A stretch of DNA of 64,000 nucleotides. It comes from Macropodus opercularis (taxonomy: Eukaryota > Chordata > Actinopteri > Anabantiformes > Osphronemidae). This document shows, one piece after another, positions 12,201 through 24,372 of the stretch. The stretch spans positions 6,118,501-6,182,500 of the forward strand of contig JAUCMP010000026.1 of NCBI GenBank assembly GCA_030770545.1. Direction: 5' to 3'. How positions within the stretch are numbered: position 1 is the stretch's first letter; the number at the start of each line of letters is the position of its first letter. The notes below the pieces were generated by a model. The model was not told where the DNA came from. It saw only the letters and a program-made list of their open reading frames with translations, and did no database searches. Position numbers and translations under genes: made by a program.

Positions 12201-12962
12201 TGTCAATGCCGAGCTGTTTAACCTGGGTCAGTCGCCGTGTCTTCAGGTGCTTTCGACACTGTTCAGAACAGAATCCTGTTTAATCAAATCAGTTCCTTCA
12301 CAAAAATTTAGAAATACATCAATATGAATCTGCTGATCTGAATCTTTGCCGTTTAAAGATATCAACTAGCTGTTCTCACTTTCATTGCAAAGCCGGAGGG
12401 CATCATGTTCTTGGGCCATTCGAAGTCTGTGGAGTGAATCCGGGTCCCAGACTCAATCAGAAGAACCGCTTTACTGTCGGGCCTGAAACAACAACATAGT
12501 TATTCAAGATCTGCACTTGAATGCATCTCTAAGGTATTTTCCTTTAGCACTTTCACGCCATCATACTTTATATCGTTACCAGTCTGCACTGACTCAAGAA
12601 ATGCATTGTACCTAAAAATACTTTAACACAACCTTTTTTACCCTATAAAACGCCACTACAATAAAAGTTTGAGGGGCAGGTTCTTAAAGTATTCTTACTT
12701 TTGCAGCCGGATGAGATAGGTCTTATTGTCGATATCATACACGTTGTTTACTCTCATGCCAATGTAGCTGTAAAAGAACAGGGAAAATGCATAGAAGCCA
12801 CATAAACATTTACGAAACGCTTCCCTATTAAGGATGATTAGGACAAATCAGTGGCTAAAATACATTAGCCACCCGGCTAACGACAATAACAATTGTCCCG
12901 TACTTGGCATTGATCTCCGCGATGACTGCCCTGATATCCACAGTGGTGAATCTGGTCTTCAT
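6256..12962 (-). CDS. nemf: Nuclear export mediator factor NEMF (Rqc2 / NFACT family)
   Basis: Component of the ribosome-associated quality control complex. It binds stalled 60S-peptidyl-tRNA, helps recruit the Listerin ligase and directs C-terminal alanine tailing. The start at 12962 opens MKTRFTTVDIRAVIAEINA, and the protein ends NMPGKVKVSAPNLLAAKKK before the stop at 6256-6258. In order: NFACT-N/FbpA domain (exons from 12904-12962 down to about 11170, with the tailing-related Asp-Arg pair in LGIDRIVDIQFG near 12200); a coiled coil (10448-10894, with KALQQEKQALKKLENVKKDH); NFACT-R/DUF814 (about 8890-9830, with DIYVHADLHGATSCVIKNPS at about 9480-9540 and WWVLHNQ); a long acidic, Lys-rich low-complexity linker (7220-8740); and NFACT-C at the end (FAVPVCAPYTALSSYK, HKVKLTPGSQKKGK). 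More than twenty exons are present, all with GT-AG junctions where checked. No break was seen. Confidence 0.95.
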
Positions 12963-13296
12963 TGTGACTTAAACGCTGGCTACCTCCAGGAAACAGAAGA
13001 GTAAACACTGACAAAAAACATTCACATTTCTCCCGCAACGCGAGCAGTGAGACGTGCAGGAAAACGCTGAGCATGCGCACACGCCACAACGTTTACGGGA
13101 GCCGAGGTGGAACCAAAAGAGAGGTCTACGCCTTTTACACACGCTGGTGTCGAGTGAGCAGAATATGATTGTGAATGGGACTTAATGGTGCTTAGTAACG
13201 ACAAGCTGCGGTCAGATGAGAGCTCCTTGAGTTGAATGGATTGCTACGAGGTTTTGTTAAGCTCATGGTAAGCACTTCACCAGTCAATGTGCTCTA
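12963..13296. promoter_or_regulatory. Shared bidirectional promoter of NEMF and MOK
   Basis: The NEMF start codon (12962, minus) and the first possible MOK start codon (13297, plus) face away from each other with only 334 bases between them. The interval is richer in CpG than its surroundings and has no TATA box, which fits a shared housekeeping promoter. A consensus donor (ATG followed by GTAAGC) at 13267 may mark a noncoding MOK first exon. Confidence 0.6.
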
Positions 13297-16200
13297 ATGA
13301 TGCACTACTCAAACTGGCTCATTGGCGTGAAAAACAGGGCAAGTCTTCGCAATGCATGTAAAATGCCACCTAGCACCGACTGGGGCAACAGGGGAAACGT
13401 CGTGGACCTGCAGAACAACAACCCGCAGTCAAACGAGAAGACATCCGAGCTGATGGTGACCGCCCACCTCTGGAGTAAAGGTAATGACTGACGCGAATTG
13501 CACAGCTGCAAAGACAAAGTCGGGCCTGCGGCGAAGGAAATCTGCACGACTGGATGTTCTAACATGGCAACGCGCTCTTAGCTGCGTTGTTGCGTTTAAT
13601 TTGAACGGCAGGCGGCTGTGAGAGAGGCAGACAGCGAGCCGGCGTCTCCAGCATCCTCCTCAGGTCAGAGTGGAGGCTGAAGGCGTGCTCCGTTACCAGG
13701 GCGACGGTCAGCTAACAGCGCTCGCTAGCGGGGTTAAGCTAGCGCCCGGGCGTGTTTAGCGTCTTTTTGACACGTCGATGCGTAATAACACACTTGCATT
13801 TTCAAACTTCGCGTTGAAATGTACTGTCCGGATGTTATGGGTGACCGAATTACATGTGGCGGCTAACCAGAAAGGAATGCACCGTAAGTTGTGAGTTAGC
13901 TTAGCGTCTGCTAACGGCGGAGCGGAGTGGTGACAGGTCACGGCACGAAGCTTTTACTCGAAACATTTCGCTCGCTCCTGCAACTTTTTTAGGATCAATA
14001 GTTACTTTAATGTGTCTCGACTGTAAGAAACTACTAAACTAACATCGTCGACATTTGATTGTGATGTTATTTGGCATCGTTTTTCTGAATAATCGTTACA
14101 TTGTCAGGACACATAAACTGGTTATTTTTCTATTGGTGTAGTCCAAATGTAATGTTATTAGGTACCTGTAATAATAAAGTAGCTACATTTAACGTTTTTG
14201 TAGCAACATTTATTGGAAAAATCCGTCATATAATCAGTTGTAATATTGGCCGAACAAGTCAATTCATATGAATCAGTAATTGATGATTAATCAATAATGA
14301 TTAGTGATGGACAGTGATTGTAAGTATAAGGCAGACAAAGTTTCACAGATCGCATGATTAATTAGTATCTATCTAGATTGATAAGATTTCTGATTTTAAG
14401 TTATTCCCAAATTTGAATGTATCCTCAACAGTAATGCTGCTTTGAATTTCTTTGCAGGATACAAAATAATTAAGAAAATTGGGGAGGGCACATTTTCAGA
14501 TGTGGTCAAAACTCAGAGCCTAAAAGATGGGAAGTTCTACGCATGTAAAACCATGAAGCAGACCATTAACAGGTACGTGTTCAGGAGTAATCAGTGCCGC
14601 TTCCTCATATTCTGATGCGTAAGAACCTTTGAAACCTGAGTCAGCAGCTTGACAGCCCCTGTACCATGAGATGTCATCTTAATACTGTCAGTGTTGTGAT
14701 GTGAGTTGTCAGCGCGCTGGTTGTTGTCACTGACTGCACTGCACTTCTCTGAGTAACCGTCCACGTTTCTTAAAATTTACCGATTGGCCCAAATTCTCAT
14801 TGTTTGTCGTCAAGTCTGGAGCAGGCTAATAACCTGCGGGAAGTTCAGGCGATGAAGAGACTGAGCCCACATGCAAATATCATCCAGCTACATGAACTGA
14901 TTTTGTGAGTACTGCCGCTATCATCAACCTACTGGACTACTGTTCTGTTTTGTGCTTTATGTGGCGTGTTTGTTGACTGTAAATGTTTGATTGTAAATGT
15001 TTCAGCAACAAAGAAACCGGAACTGTTTCTTTAATTTGTGAGCTGATGGAGATGAACATATATGAATACATACAAGGCAAGTATGCAAATATAACCAGTG
15101 CCTTTACACATGTCTGTGTAATCTTCATTATGATGTTGGTGGAGGTTCTATCCCATTATACACTATTCATTAATTGCAGGAAGACAAACTCCACTACCCG
15201 AACAAACTGTTAAACAATACATGTACCAGCTTTGCAAGTCGCTCGAACATATGCACAGGTAGTTATGAAAACATAAGAAATAAGTTCATATTAAAATGTT
15301 CTATAATAATTCGATTTTTCCCGTTTTACAGCTGTGGGATCTTTCATCGAGATGTAAAGCCAGAGAATATTCTGATCAAAGTGAGTTTCAGCACTATGTA
15401 ATGTAATGTACCTTAAAGAAATCTAAGAGAGCTAATCAGATTTTGTACAACTTGTAGCAAAATGTTCTGAAGCTTGGAGATTTTGGTTCCTGTCGGAGTG
15501 TGTACTCCAAGCCTCCACACACAGAGTACATCTCCACACGCTGGTACAGAGCCCCAGAGTGTCTCCTTACTGATGGCTATTACAGCTTAAAGATGGACAT
15601 CTGGAGCACTGGTTGTGTCTTTTTCGAGATCATGAGGTACCGTCACTAGACACATAAACAAATGTGAGACAAAAGCTACATGATTAGTTTTACAGTGGCC
15701 ATTTATGCTATGTTCACCTTTGTGTTCCAGCTTAAATCCTCTCTTTCCTGGAACCAATGAGTTGGACCAGGTTGCTAAGATACATGATGTGTTGGGGACA
15801 CCAGATCACAGTGTCCTCCAAAAGTTCAAGCAGTATGTGTTTCCTTCAAATACAGCTAAATAAATGTCAATGTCTACTATTCCATAACTTTAAAACAGTC
15901 ATAATCATGGTGTCTTAATGTCTGGCAGGTCTAGAGCAATGCATTTCAATTTTCCTCCTAAGAAAGGCTCCGGTATCTCGCGGTTAATTCCCAACTGTCC
16001 AGCCCCAGCGCTGTCACTGCTCTATCAGATGCTCGCCTACGACCCAGATGAGCGTATCACTGCAGAAACTGCTCTGCGGCACACATACTTCAGGGAAATC
16101 AGGTTAAGTTATAACGAACTATAATAGGTGCATGAGAAACAGAACTACCCTACAGCATTTAATTGATGGCTGTGTTTGCACATAAAAACACTTTCTGAAA

Positions 16201-16891
16201 TCTCTGTGAAAAGGTTTCATTTTTGTTTTCTCTGCTTTCAGACTGGCAGAGAAGAAAGCCGACACTCACATTCACAGAGTTTCTGGGAATATGGATGCAG
16301 TAGGCAGTAGTGGAACACACAGCTCCTTAGAGCACATCTGGCGCCCAACCAAGCTTGGCAAACAGCTGAGGGGAAGACACACTAGACAAACACCTTTAAT
16401 GAGTGTAAGTTTTCAGTCTGCAGGCCAAACATAGCCCTGTTATAGTTAACTTAAACAACAGGCGTCCAAACTACTATGAATGCAACTGTCCCATCTGATT
16501 TGTTCAATTTTTCCTCTTCAGCACAACATGAAGCATGTAGCAGAGCCCGTTATCAGACGGAACATCGCTCATTATCCCACAGAGCTGCCCAAGCTCAACA
16601 TGGTCGTACCAGGACCTCAGATCTCCTTCCCAGTCTCCACTGTGCCTGCATTCACTGTCACTCACCGAGGCACGCTGCCAGCCATCACATCGAAAAAGTG
16701 CCAGTCACGGTTGGCAAAGGTAGCGCTACATAGATATCTGGCTTTAGTGCCCTAGTAGTGCTTTGACTAAGGCTTTTAATCTGGCATTCATGCTGCTTTT
16801 CCTCTCTCCACAGCCCCGGGATGAGTCACACCGCACAGCTTTTAAGACCTACTATATGCCACCTCTGGATAGGAAACATGGAGGCTACTGA
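13297..16891 (+). CDS. mok: MOK serine/threonine protein kinase (MAPK/MAK/MRK-overlapping kinase)
   Basis: CMGC-group kinase related to MAK and ICK, linked to control of cilia. Exons: 13297-13481, 14459-14572, 14815-14904, 15006-15076, 15180-15258, 15332-15380, 15458-15636, 15731-15832, 15929-16102, 16242-16404, 16522-16719 and 16814-16891; they sum to 1482 nt (493 residues). Motifs in order: glycine loop IGEGTFSDVV, catalytic-site Lys in YACKTMK, HRDVKPENIL, DFGSCRSVYS, the MAPK-like TEY activation motif in HTEYISTRWYRAPECLLTDG, then DIWSTGCVFFEI and YDPDERITAETAL. The tail keeps TELPKLN, shared with human MOK. The start is uncertain: in-frame ATGs at 13297, 13300, 13363 (best Kozak, A at -3) and 13453 all precede the kinase domain, and human MOK begins almost directly at it. 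The intron after 15076 probably uses a GC donor. The 977-base first intron shows no gene. Confidence 0.92.
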
Positions 16892-17346
16892 AGCCAAAAC
16901 ATTTTCATGTCTGAAAGAAACCTTTCCTATGAGAACAACGTTTGAACAGACCTGACTTTAAAATCTAAAAGCAACACAAAGATGTTGGGAAAAAAAGGCA
17001 ATGAAAACCATAAATCCTGTCATTTTACCACCTGTAACAAAATGTTTAACCCCGATTGTAATGTTGAAATTCGATGTGATCCCAACTCAATGTACTCTCA
17101 TAGTCTAATTACGTTGGATTGACAGTGTGTAGTTTAAGTACTTGACTTCATCAGGTGTTGACAGTTGTGTAGATTATACTTCATGAATATGGTTTAGTTT
17201 GAAACACGATCTTCCTGGAAAACAATACGGCTATTTTTAAGTAGTCACACCCCCTTAGGCTTTTACAACTTTGAATCACGAGGGATAAAGAAAATTATTG
17301 AGCCAGCAAAATCACAGAGCGTATGAAAAACATTTCCATGCACTGA

Positions 17347-17352
17347 AATAAA
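17347..17352 (+). terminator. MOK poly(A) signal candidate
   Basis: This is an AATAAA hexamer 455 bases past the MOK stop, in AT-rich 3' UTR-like sequence. Use of this site is inferred from position only. Confidence 0.45.
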
Positions 17353-19145
17353 CAAATTACAGAACCATTGAGGAAATCCTGGTGAAATCTGCACGTGACC
17401 ACAGAATGAATATGCATTTCAGTAGAAATAGCTCTGAAACACCAAGGAAACACAAAATCTATTAGAAAGGATTTCACAAACCAGCTGTGATTCAAAGTTT
17501 TAAAGCAAACTCACAGAGTTGGATAGTGAACAACTTTCATGAAACAAGTTATTTAAACGTACATTTCATGATCAACTTTAAACTAAATAGCCACTTTTCT
17601 TTACAGAACATTGACAGAGAGATGAAATGCGTATAAAACACCTGTTTTTGTGTGGGCAGACAGGAAGCCGACCAGGCTTAATGAGCTGTGAGCTCATTAA
17701 GAGGGACTCAGTCAACGTCTATTGTATTGATTAGTGTAATTTATGAAGTTAAAAAGTGAGGTATTATTCATACAATGTATTTTCCCTGCATTACACATAT
17801 ACAAACCACTTACAAGCTCCTTCACTCCATAAATGTGCTTGGCCAGCGTTGCAGTGTGCTGAGGTCACTGAAGTCTTCCTGACATGCTATTTGACACAAA
17901 ATAATACCAAACACCACATAAATCAATATTACAAATCTCTGCTTCTCAAACATTTGCAAATATTGCACAGAGAGAGCATTTTGTCTTTTAAGCCACTTGT
18001 TTCTCATTACTTACTTCTTCGGAAAGCTTCTTGGATTTCCACATTTGACAGCCCCCTTCCTGCAGCTATAGCACTTTGACATTCTAAACAATTTTAACAA
18101 GAGGCAGCTTATGCAAGTAAAATACACAAAGGTGGTGGAAAAAAGAACAGCAAGCAGTATATTCAAGATTATTTTAATATTATTAATATGTATACTTTAG
18201 GCTTTAGAAATATAACTATCAATGACAAAACTTCCACTGGAGTAATGGTAGTTTGCTTAGGCCCCCATCAAATCAGTTAATTACAATATACACATTATGA
18301 TACAGAGCAGATTTGAATCTGAAATAATATTAAAATAAATGCTCAATAGATAAAGGTTTTAATAGTTTTTATCATTTTCCTACTGTATTAGCCATCTGTG
18401 AGTTCTGAGCACACCCAGTAATGTAAAGCCATTTCTTCTAACTAACTAATTTAAGTGCAAACATCTTTTCTTTAAAAAGACTATGATTGCAGCATCCAGC
18501 TTTATAGATTCAGATTTCAAGACTGAGGATGTTAAAGCCAAGTGCAACAAGGCAGTCCTCAACCCTCTGGTTTTGTTCCACTAGAGTCGATATAAAAACA
18601 AACTAACAAAATCAGTGCAAAGTCATTGATGGGGAGAGTCTACTCAAGAAAAAAAAAGTGGTGGGTGAATGCAGATGGATGCGTCATTGTCTGATGCTCA
18701 CACACTTATAAAAAGATAGTTGATTGAAACCCTGAGCCACAACTGGGCTGCACGAATAGATTCATAAAAACAAAAAGAAAAGGAAGGGGTCGGGATTTGC
18801 AGTTTATGAAAATTTAACAAACTATCCCTTTAATCTCAAGCCGCAACTGCCTGGTTTACATCTAACAACGCCAAGCCTTATTTCCAGAGGGGAGACACTG
18901 ATGAGAACAAAGATTTTAAAAGTCTAAAATATGTTAAAACTCCAGAGAACAGCACACAGTTGCACCACACCTTTTCTTGCTTCATTCCTCCTCTAGGTCA
19001 AGTGAGTGATAAACAATAACAACAGAAAAGCCATTAACAAACAAAGTCAGGGTATAAATGAAACGGAAAACTTGCAACGCTTGCAGGGTGAAGAGCAGCA
19101 CCAGGCTCTGGGTTGCAGGGTTCTTTAGCAGCAGAAATTTTGTGG
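17353..19145 (-). other. AT-rich stretch, probably the long WDR20 3' UTR
   Basis: No conserved coding frame is seen on either strand; the open frames here are short and unlike known proteins. The stretch lies downstream of the spliced WDR20 stop at 19146-19148. ATTAAA hexamers on the minus strand (for example near 18829, 18356 and 18173) are possible cleavage signals. WDR20 and MOK converge here, so part of the stretch may belong to both transcripts. Confidence 0.45.
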
Positions 19146-22100
19146 CTATACTACTGTTCCACTGGGAGAGCTGGCTTGGTTTTGGGATGACAATAAACCC
19201 TGAAAAAAGGAAAAAAAAAGGAGATTTGTATTGGGAAAGTTAACATACTGTAAGAAAAAAATAAATATATATTATATATTTTCTTTTAAATGAAGCAACA
19301 AATAGCTTTCGCTTTTTTTAAACATCAGCCTCTAATCTTTTCCGGATCACATTATGTTGATTCAAAGGAGGTCTGCTCGATTACAACTATTGTCCTATAC
19401 CAGACTAACTCTGCTCAACAAAATGTTGGTTAGACATTATTTTACAACAACTAAAATCATATATATATTATGATTCTGCAAAAATTATACTGTACACCCA
19501 ATACCATGGTGCTACTTGTTTTACATATTTACTTCTATAACAGCTTCTGTTTCAAGGGCATTTTGCTCCAACACTCGGTTAATGTCTGACTCTGGTCTAA
19601 AGTCTCTAAACTTTCAGACTGGCCCGTGTTGAAGAGCAAACTATACGTACTTTCTTCTCACAAAGCTTTCTAAACACAGACAGGTTGCAGATATCAGATA
19701 CAGAGCCGTTCGCATAAAAGCTGAAATGTGAGTTCAGAGTATGTGGATGACAGCATTGTGAAATGATTATGATGCACCAGTGAACATATTTTGAATGGTT
19801 TGACATCTGTAATAAGGAACCAGTGTAATATTTTCATAGCATTTGTTAAATCTGAAACTTAATCGTTCATTCATAGGAAAGGAGGCATTAAAAGCAGTAA
19901 ACAAAACGGTTACTTGTCTGCCTGTAAAAAACACTAATCTGACAAAGACTAAAAATTATAAGCCCCATCTTTTTTAATCATTTCAAAATGTGTCTCAAAT
20001 TTTGATTACAGGCTGCAAATGATTTTAAAAACAGCTGAACCACTTTAAATGTCTCCACATTTCCTACATTAAAAAGAACTTACCACTTTGCCTGGCCTTG
20101 CCCATGTGCAAATAAATCCCTCCTGACAAGCAGTCACTAAACAGTCCTCTAAAAATATGAGTACAGTCAGTCTCTCGTGTGCTATCTTTTTACAGATGAG
20201 GGGCTCAAGGAGGGGCACATCCTCCATGCGCGGGCACAGCAGTGTGCCCAAAGTCTTAGCAGGGTCCGTTTTGGTTTTTGTCAGCAGGTTGAGCTTGTCG
20301 CTGCTCTTACTGCTGATATGACCCATGCTGTGATTGCGTTTGTGGTCCTTCTCGTGGTGGCGCTCCTTGCGATCATGAAGCGACAGTGTTGCAAACTTAC
20401 TCACACCAGTTGCGATGGCACTGTCCATAATACCACCACCACTGTTGGCCTTGTTGGTATTGTTTGCTGTTGCTGTGGATCCGGCTGAATGGGGCAGGCT
20501 GTTGGAGCGTGGCAACGTAGTAGAGAGGGAGTTAATGCCAGGAGTATTGGCACCACTGTTGTTTCCGTTTGCAGTGTTACTAGAGGTGTTAGTGATTATT
20601 GTAGCACCCGCAGGGGGGCTTGTGGCATTCATCACATTAGTGTGAGTACGTGTCCGTGAAAGTGGAAGATGGGGGAAAAGGATGTCCTCAGTGAGGTCCC
20701 AAAGGCACAGCTGCGTGTCCTGGCCCACTGAGCCAAATCGGTATGTCACACTAACAGGCCGGCTGTCTGTGGAATTGCGCTTTGAGAGTCGGGACTGCGT
20801 ACTGTTGGCTCGATCTCGTCCAAAGTGGATCATCTGATCCTGGAAGTCCTCATCACTGCCGCTGAACTCCATTGGGTCACTCTCCTCCACGCTAGTGGTG
20901 TAATGGTCAAATGCCACCACACTCACCCATGACTTATGCCCATGACCTCGTGCGATGACTCTGCAGTCCAAGAACGACCACACTGTCACTAGATCATCCT
21001 CTCCACCTGCAACTATGTACTTTCCATCAGGACTCCAACACACACACAACAAACCGCCAAAGTAGCTCTTCATGGTGCCATGAAGTTCAACAGCATCAAA
21101 GTTAAACACCCGTAAAAAGCCGTCTTGGCTTACACAGGCTAGGAACTTCCCATCTGGAGAGAAGGCAAACTCATTCAATGCCCCCTCGCCCACTGTCCAT
21201 TTCAGAAGAGGGTTCCGCGTTGATTTACTTTTACAGGTGTGCACAGAGTAATTCTCTCCCTGTTTAAGCAGCTGGTAGTGTGGTGCTGTTGTGCCACAAG
21301 TATGCTCCACGTTGTACAGATACATATTCCCGCTGGCATGAGACACCAGAAACAGGCTCTCAGAGCCTGGCACCCATTTCAAGCATGTTACTCTGGATTT
21401 GTCTATTAGTCGCTGTCAGAACAAAAGGAAGCGTCAGGTTTGAGAAGCGGGTGGGGAGGGAAGAGTGAAGGAAGAAAAACAATGTTAGTTTGGTGTAAAA
21501 AGAAACTGACTTTGAATATAGTGAAATTCTTGCTATTTCATACAGAATGCAGTAATAAAATCTTAGATCATTCAGTAATATTCACAAGAAATTAAACATA
21601 GCAGCAGTAGAAAATGTTTGTTGGGATAACAAATCAATCATCTACTGACCTGCACTCACTACTTGTAAGAAACCCTGAAACAAAACTCTAAGTAACCTAC
21701 CCTATGTTTTTCGAGACATACCTCCTCATTGAAAAGCTTGCTCGTCTCCTTCTTGATGGGATCAATGAGCTGTACCTGTCCTGCTGAGAAACCCACCAGC
21801 AGAGAGACACTTTCTGCCGTAGCGGTGAGGTGGTTGAAATCATGACAGGTGGGCTGCGTTCCCTTGTAGATACGCTTGTCTATGGGCTTGCTCAGATCAG
21901 CAGCCTGATGAGGAAAATAAACGTACACGAGTGAGTGAAAAACCTTAACACAAAGGTCATGTCTGGTTAAACTAGAGGAGTGTGCAGTTATATTGTACCA
22001 TGCCGCACTCCTTCCTAAACAAAAGGTACATAAAGGATGAATGTTTCTTTTTAAAGACAAGGAAAAAGCATAATATACGCAAAAAACAAAACCTCACGAG

Positions 22101-23733
22101 TATCAATTGTATAACCAGTATAATAGCCAAATCTGTTAATGATTCACAGTTTACACTACACAGAGTGGAAACTTCTTTGGAATGTATGACGATGATTAAG
22201 TGGTTGCTCCACTACTGTTAGATGTAACACTCAGAAAGATAATATGACATTAAGCATGAAACAGTCAGTGTAAGAAAACTAAATCTAGTCCACACACACG
22301 GCGCATGTATTAGACAGTGCTTGGAAATGTACATTCAATTTAAAAGAAGCTAACGTAGACAGTGGTCAGCAGAATCATGCGATACAATAAACAGGCTCTA
22401 CATCTCTTAAATGTGGGGTCTAAGACGAAGCATAGTTGCATAATTGTTGTGTTCCAGCAAAACACAAGTAGCGCCATTTCAGATGCAACTTAACAGGAGA
22501 AATAATCAATAACGTGATGTATGGTGGAGGTTCCTGCGTGGTTTCACACTCAAACAAATAAAACTCCACTTGTACTTGGCATCTTACGGTTTCATTCAAA
22601 TTAAAGATGGTGATCAGAGTATTTATCACTATTCTGTAGTAAAATAAATCGGAGGTATCGCTAAGCTCCAATAGGACACTTAGAGCCAGTAAACTGTGCT
22701 CCAATTAGAAATGGATACGTGACTAGCATGAGACCTATAACATATTTAGGAGTCAACTGATATCGTATCAAAATCTGATGCCGGATTAGCTGCAGTTAAT
22801 AAATGCTGCTAGTAGCTATATTCAGTACATGCTGTGCCAATCTATAGCTATACATAAGTTGACGTGTGACAGACTCTCTAGCAGTTTGAGAGGAAAATCA
22901 ATACATGTCTCAGAGCACGATCATTAACACATTTCTGCCCAGAATAGAAGAGCAGAGACCGGAGCAGCACTGCATGACAGCGGGACGGTGTCTGGTCGCC
23001 CTCCAGGCAGACACGACTGTCCACACACTCAACCTGCATCACGGGGACGTCTCCACAACTGTCCGGCACTGGGCGTCGACAAGTGTTTACGCCAAGCTGC
23101 CTGTGTGGCTACGAACTAGAGCCGCTAAAAGCAGCAGTTTCAACGCTGACGACTCGGCTTTAAAGTCAGTCGAACGATCGCTTGTTCTCCCGGTGATCTG
23201 GGCGCAATATCACAAAGTAACCACACAGTAAAACGTGCACACGAACAAAGTGTGGAGTGGACTCAGGGTAGCTGGGCTGCTAACGTCAGCTAGCTGAGCT
23301 GGCTAGCTAACCAGTGGGCTAGCTTCGCCGTAGCTTCAAGCTAACTAGCTGTCAGAGAGTCAAGCACCTGCCTCAACTGTTCAACACGGACAACACGCGC
23401 CTCCAGCAGCAGCCCAGACCCCAGCGAAGCATGGCAACGCGCACTGCCGCGCATTTCCGCGGACATTAGCCGCTAGCACGCTACCTTTCTAACGCCTTTG
23501 TAAATGTAGAAGTAGAGCTCACGGCCCACATTGAAACAGATCCTGTCGCCGTTGCCCGACTGGTCGTTGACGTTCACGAAGGAGACCTTGACGGGGTTGG
23601 AGCCTTGCGAATTGAAAGGCACCCGGTTTGGACGACTGTATTCGGAGTGAGTGAGGAGTTTATAGACGCCTTCCCGAGTGGTGAACTGAGTTTTAATTTC
23701 GTTCATCTCCTTCCCTCCTCCCTCCGCCGCCAT
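19146..23733 (-). CDS. wdr20: WD repeat-containing protein 20
   Basis: WD40 scaffold that, with UAF1/WDR48, activates the deubiquitinases USP12 and USP46. Exons: 23485-23733, 21722-21904, 20084-21412 and 19146-19199; total 1815 nt (604 residues). The ATG at 23733 opens MAAEGGGKEMNEIKTQFTTR, matching the human N-terminus; a further in-frame ATG upstream would add only LISK-type residues. WD blades are recognisable (FAFSPDGKFLACVSQDGFLR, CVCWSPDGKYIVAGGEDDLV, RFGSVGQDTQLCLWDL, and EGFICTWARPG at the end). An Asn/Thr/Gly/Ser-rich insertion before LPRSNSLPHSAG looks about 25-30 residues longer than in human. The last 54-nt exon encodes LLSSQNQASSP and ends GTVV, matching one human isoform. If the donor at 20083 is not used, translation instead ends after VVSSF at 20069. 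Confidence 0.95.
20069..20083 (-). other. Alternative WDR20 C-terminus by intron read-through
   Basis: Reading past the donor (AAAGTG followed by GTAAGT) adds VSSF and an in-frame TAA at 20069-20071. The spliced form instead continues to the small exon at 19146-19199. Human WDR20 also has isoforms that split at this GKV position, one of them ending VVSFNP as I recall, so both ends are probably real. Confidence 0.55.
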
Positions 23734-24372
23734 CTTTGAAATTAACATTCATCCCTTTCCCCCAGGCCGGATCTTACGCACCGAGCGGGCCATGGAACGG
23801 GCGTTCCGACTCTCCTGCGCCCCCCAGCGGCCAACCCGAGAACGGCTACACGTGTTCCACTGATGCCAGAGGTGGTAGAAATACACAAACGCACCGAGGA
23901 CGTTTACTAAATATTTACAAATACACAACCTCAGAACAAAACAACAATAGCTAAAGTGAATTACTTATCTTCAAGTGAAATGGTCATTTCTAACGCCCCC
24001 ATAAACTCATCTGATTTTATGCCTTTTATAAACTAACTAACTACAAAAATAAATACTTAACCTGTAGCTTGTTAAGACGGCACTAAACGACCAATATGAT
24101 ATTATGGAGAACCTACAGAGCAGCGACGTTATTGCGCGTTTTATTTTGAAAAATAGAAACAACTAACCGGACGTATTATTTTGTTAAAATGTTGAATGAG
24201 CCAACTCCTGCCGTCGCTGTTTGCCATGTGCAGGCAGCTCACCTGAGGCCACATGTTGCTGCACGGTGTCAGAAGCCCCAGGTGCACCAGGGTTAGGTAA
24301 TCTGCCTGTTCTCCTGGCGAGAATAAAGCAATATTAATTTAGTTTTTGACTTGATTGCGGTCCAACGATGGC
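23734..24372. promoter_or_regulatory. Bidirectional promoter between WDR20 and the unrecognised gene
   Basis: The two start codons face outward across 639 bases. CpG density is high next to WDR20 and drops toward 24000-24200. No open frame here is conserved in appearance. The 5' end of the plus-strand gene probably lies within 24200-24372, but no clear TATA or initiator is seen. Confidence 0.45.

Noticed and set aside
13237..13266. Short open frame MDCYEVLLSS ending at a strong donor as the MOK first coding exon
   Set aside because: Its phase does not fit the exon at 14459; joining gives a stop within a few codons.
20177..20645. Plus-strand open frames with hydrophobic stretches that look like membrane segments
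   Set aside because: They are the reverse complement of the Ser/Asn/Thr-rich WDR20 coding exon.
22905..23231. A 108-codon plus-strand open frame in the first intron of WDR20
   Set aside because: GC-rich promoter-proximal sequence gives chance open frames; no family motifs, splice context or poly(A) signal support it.
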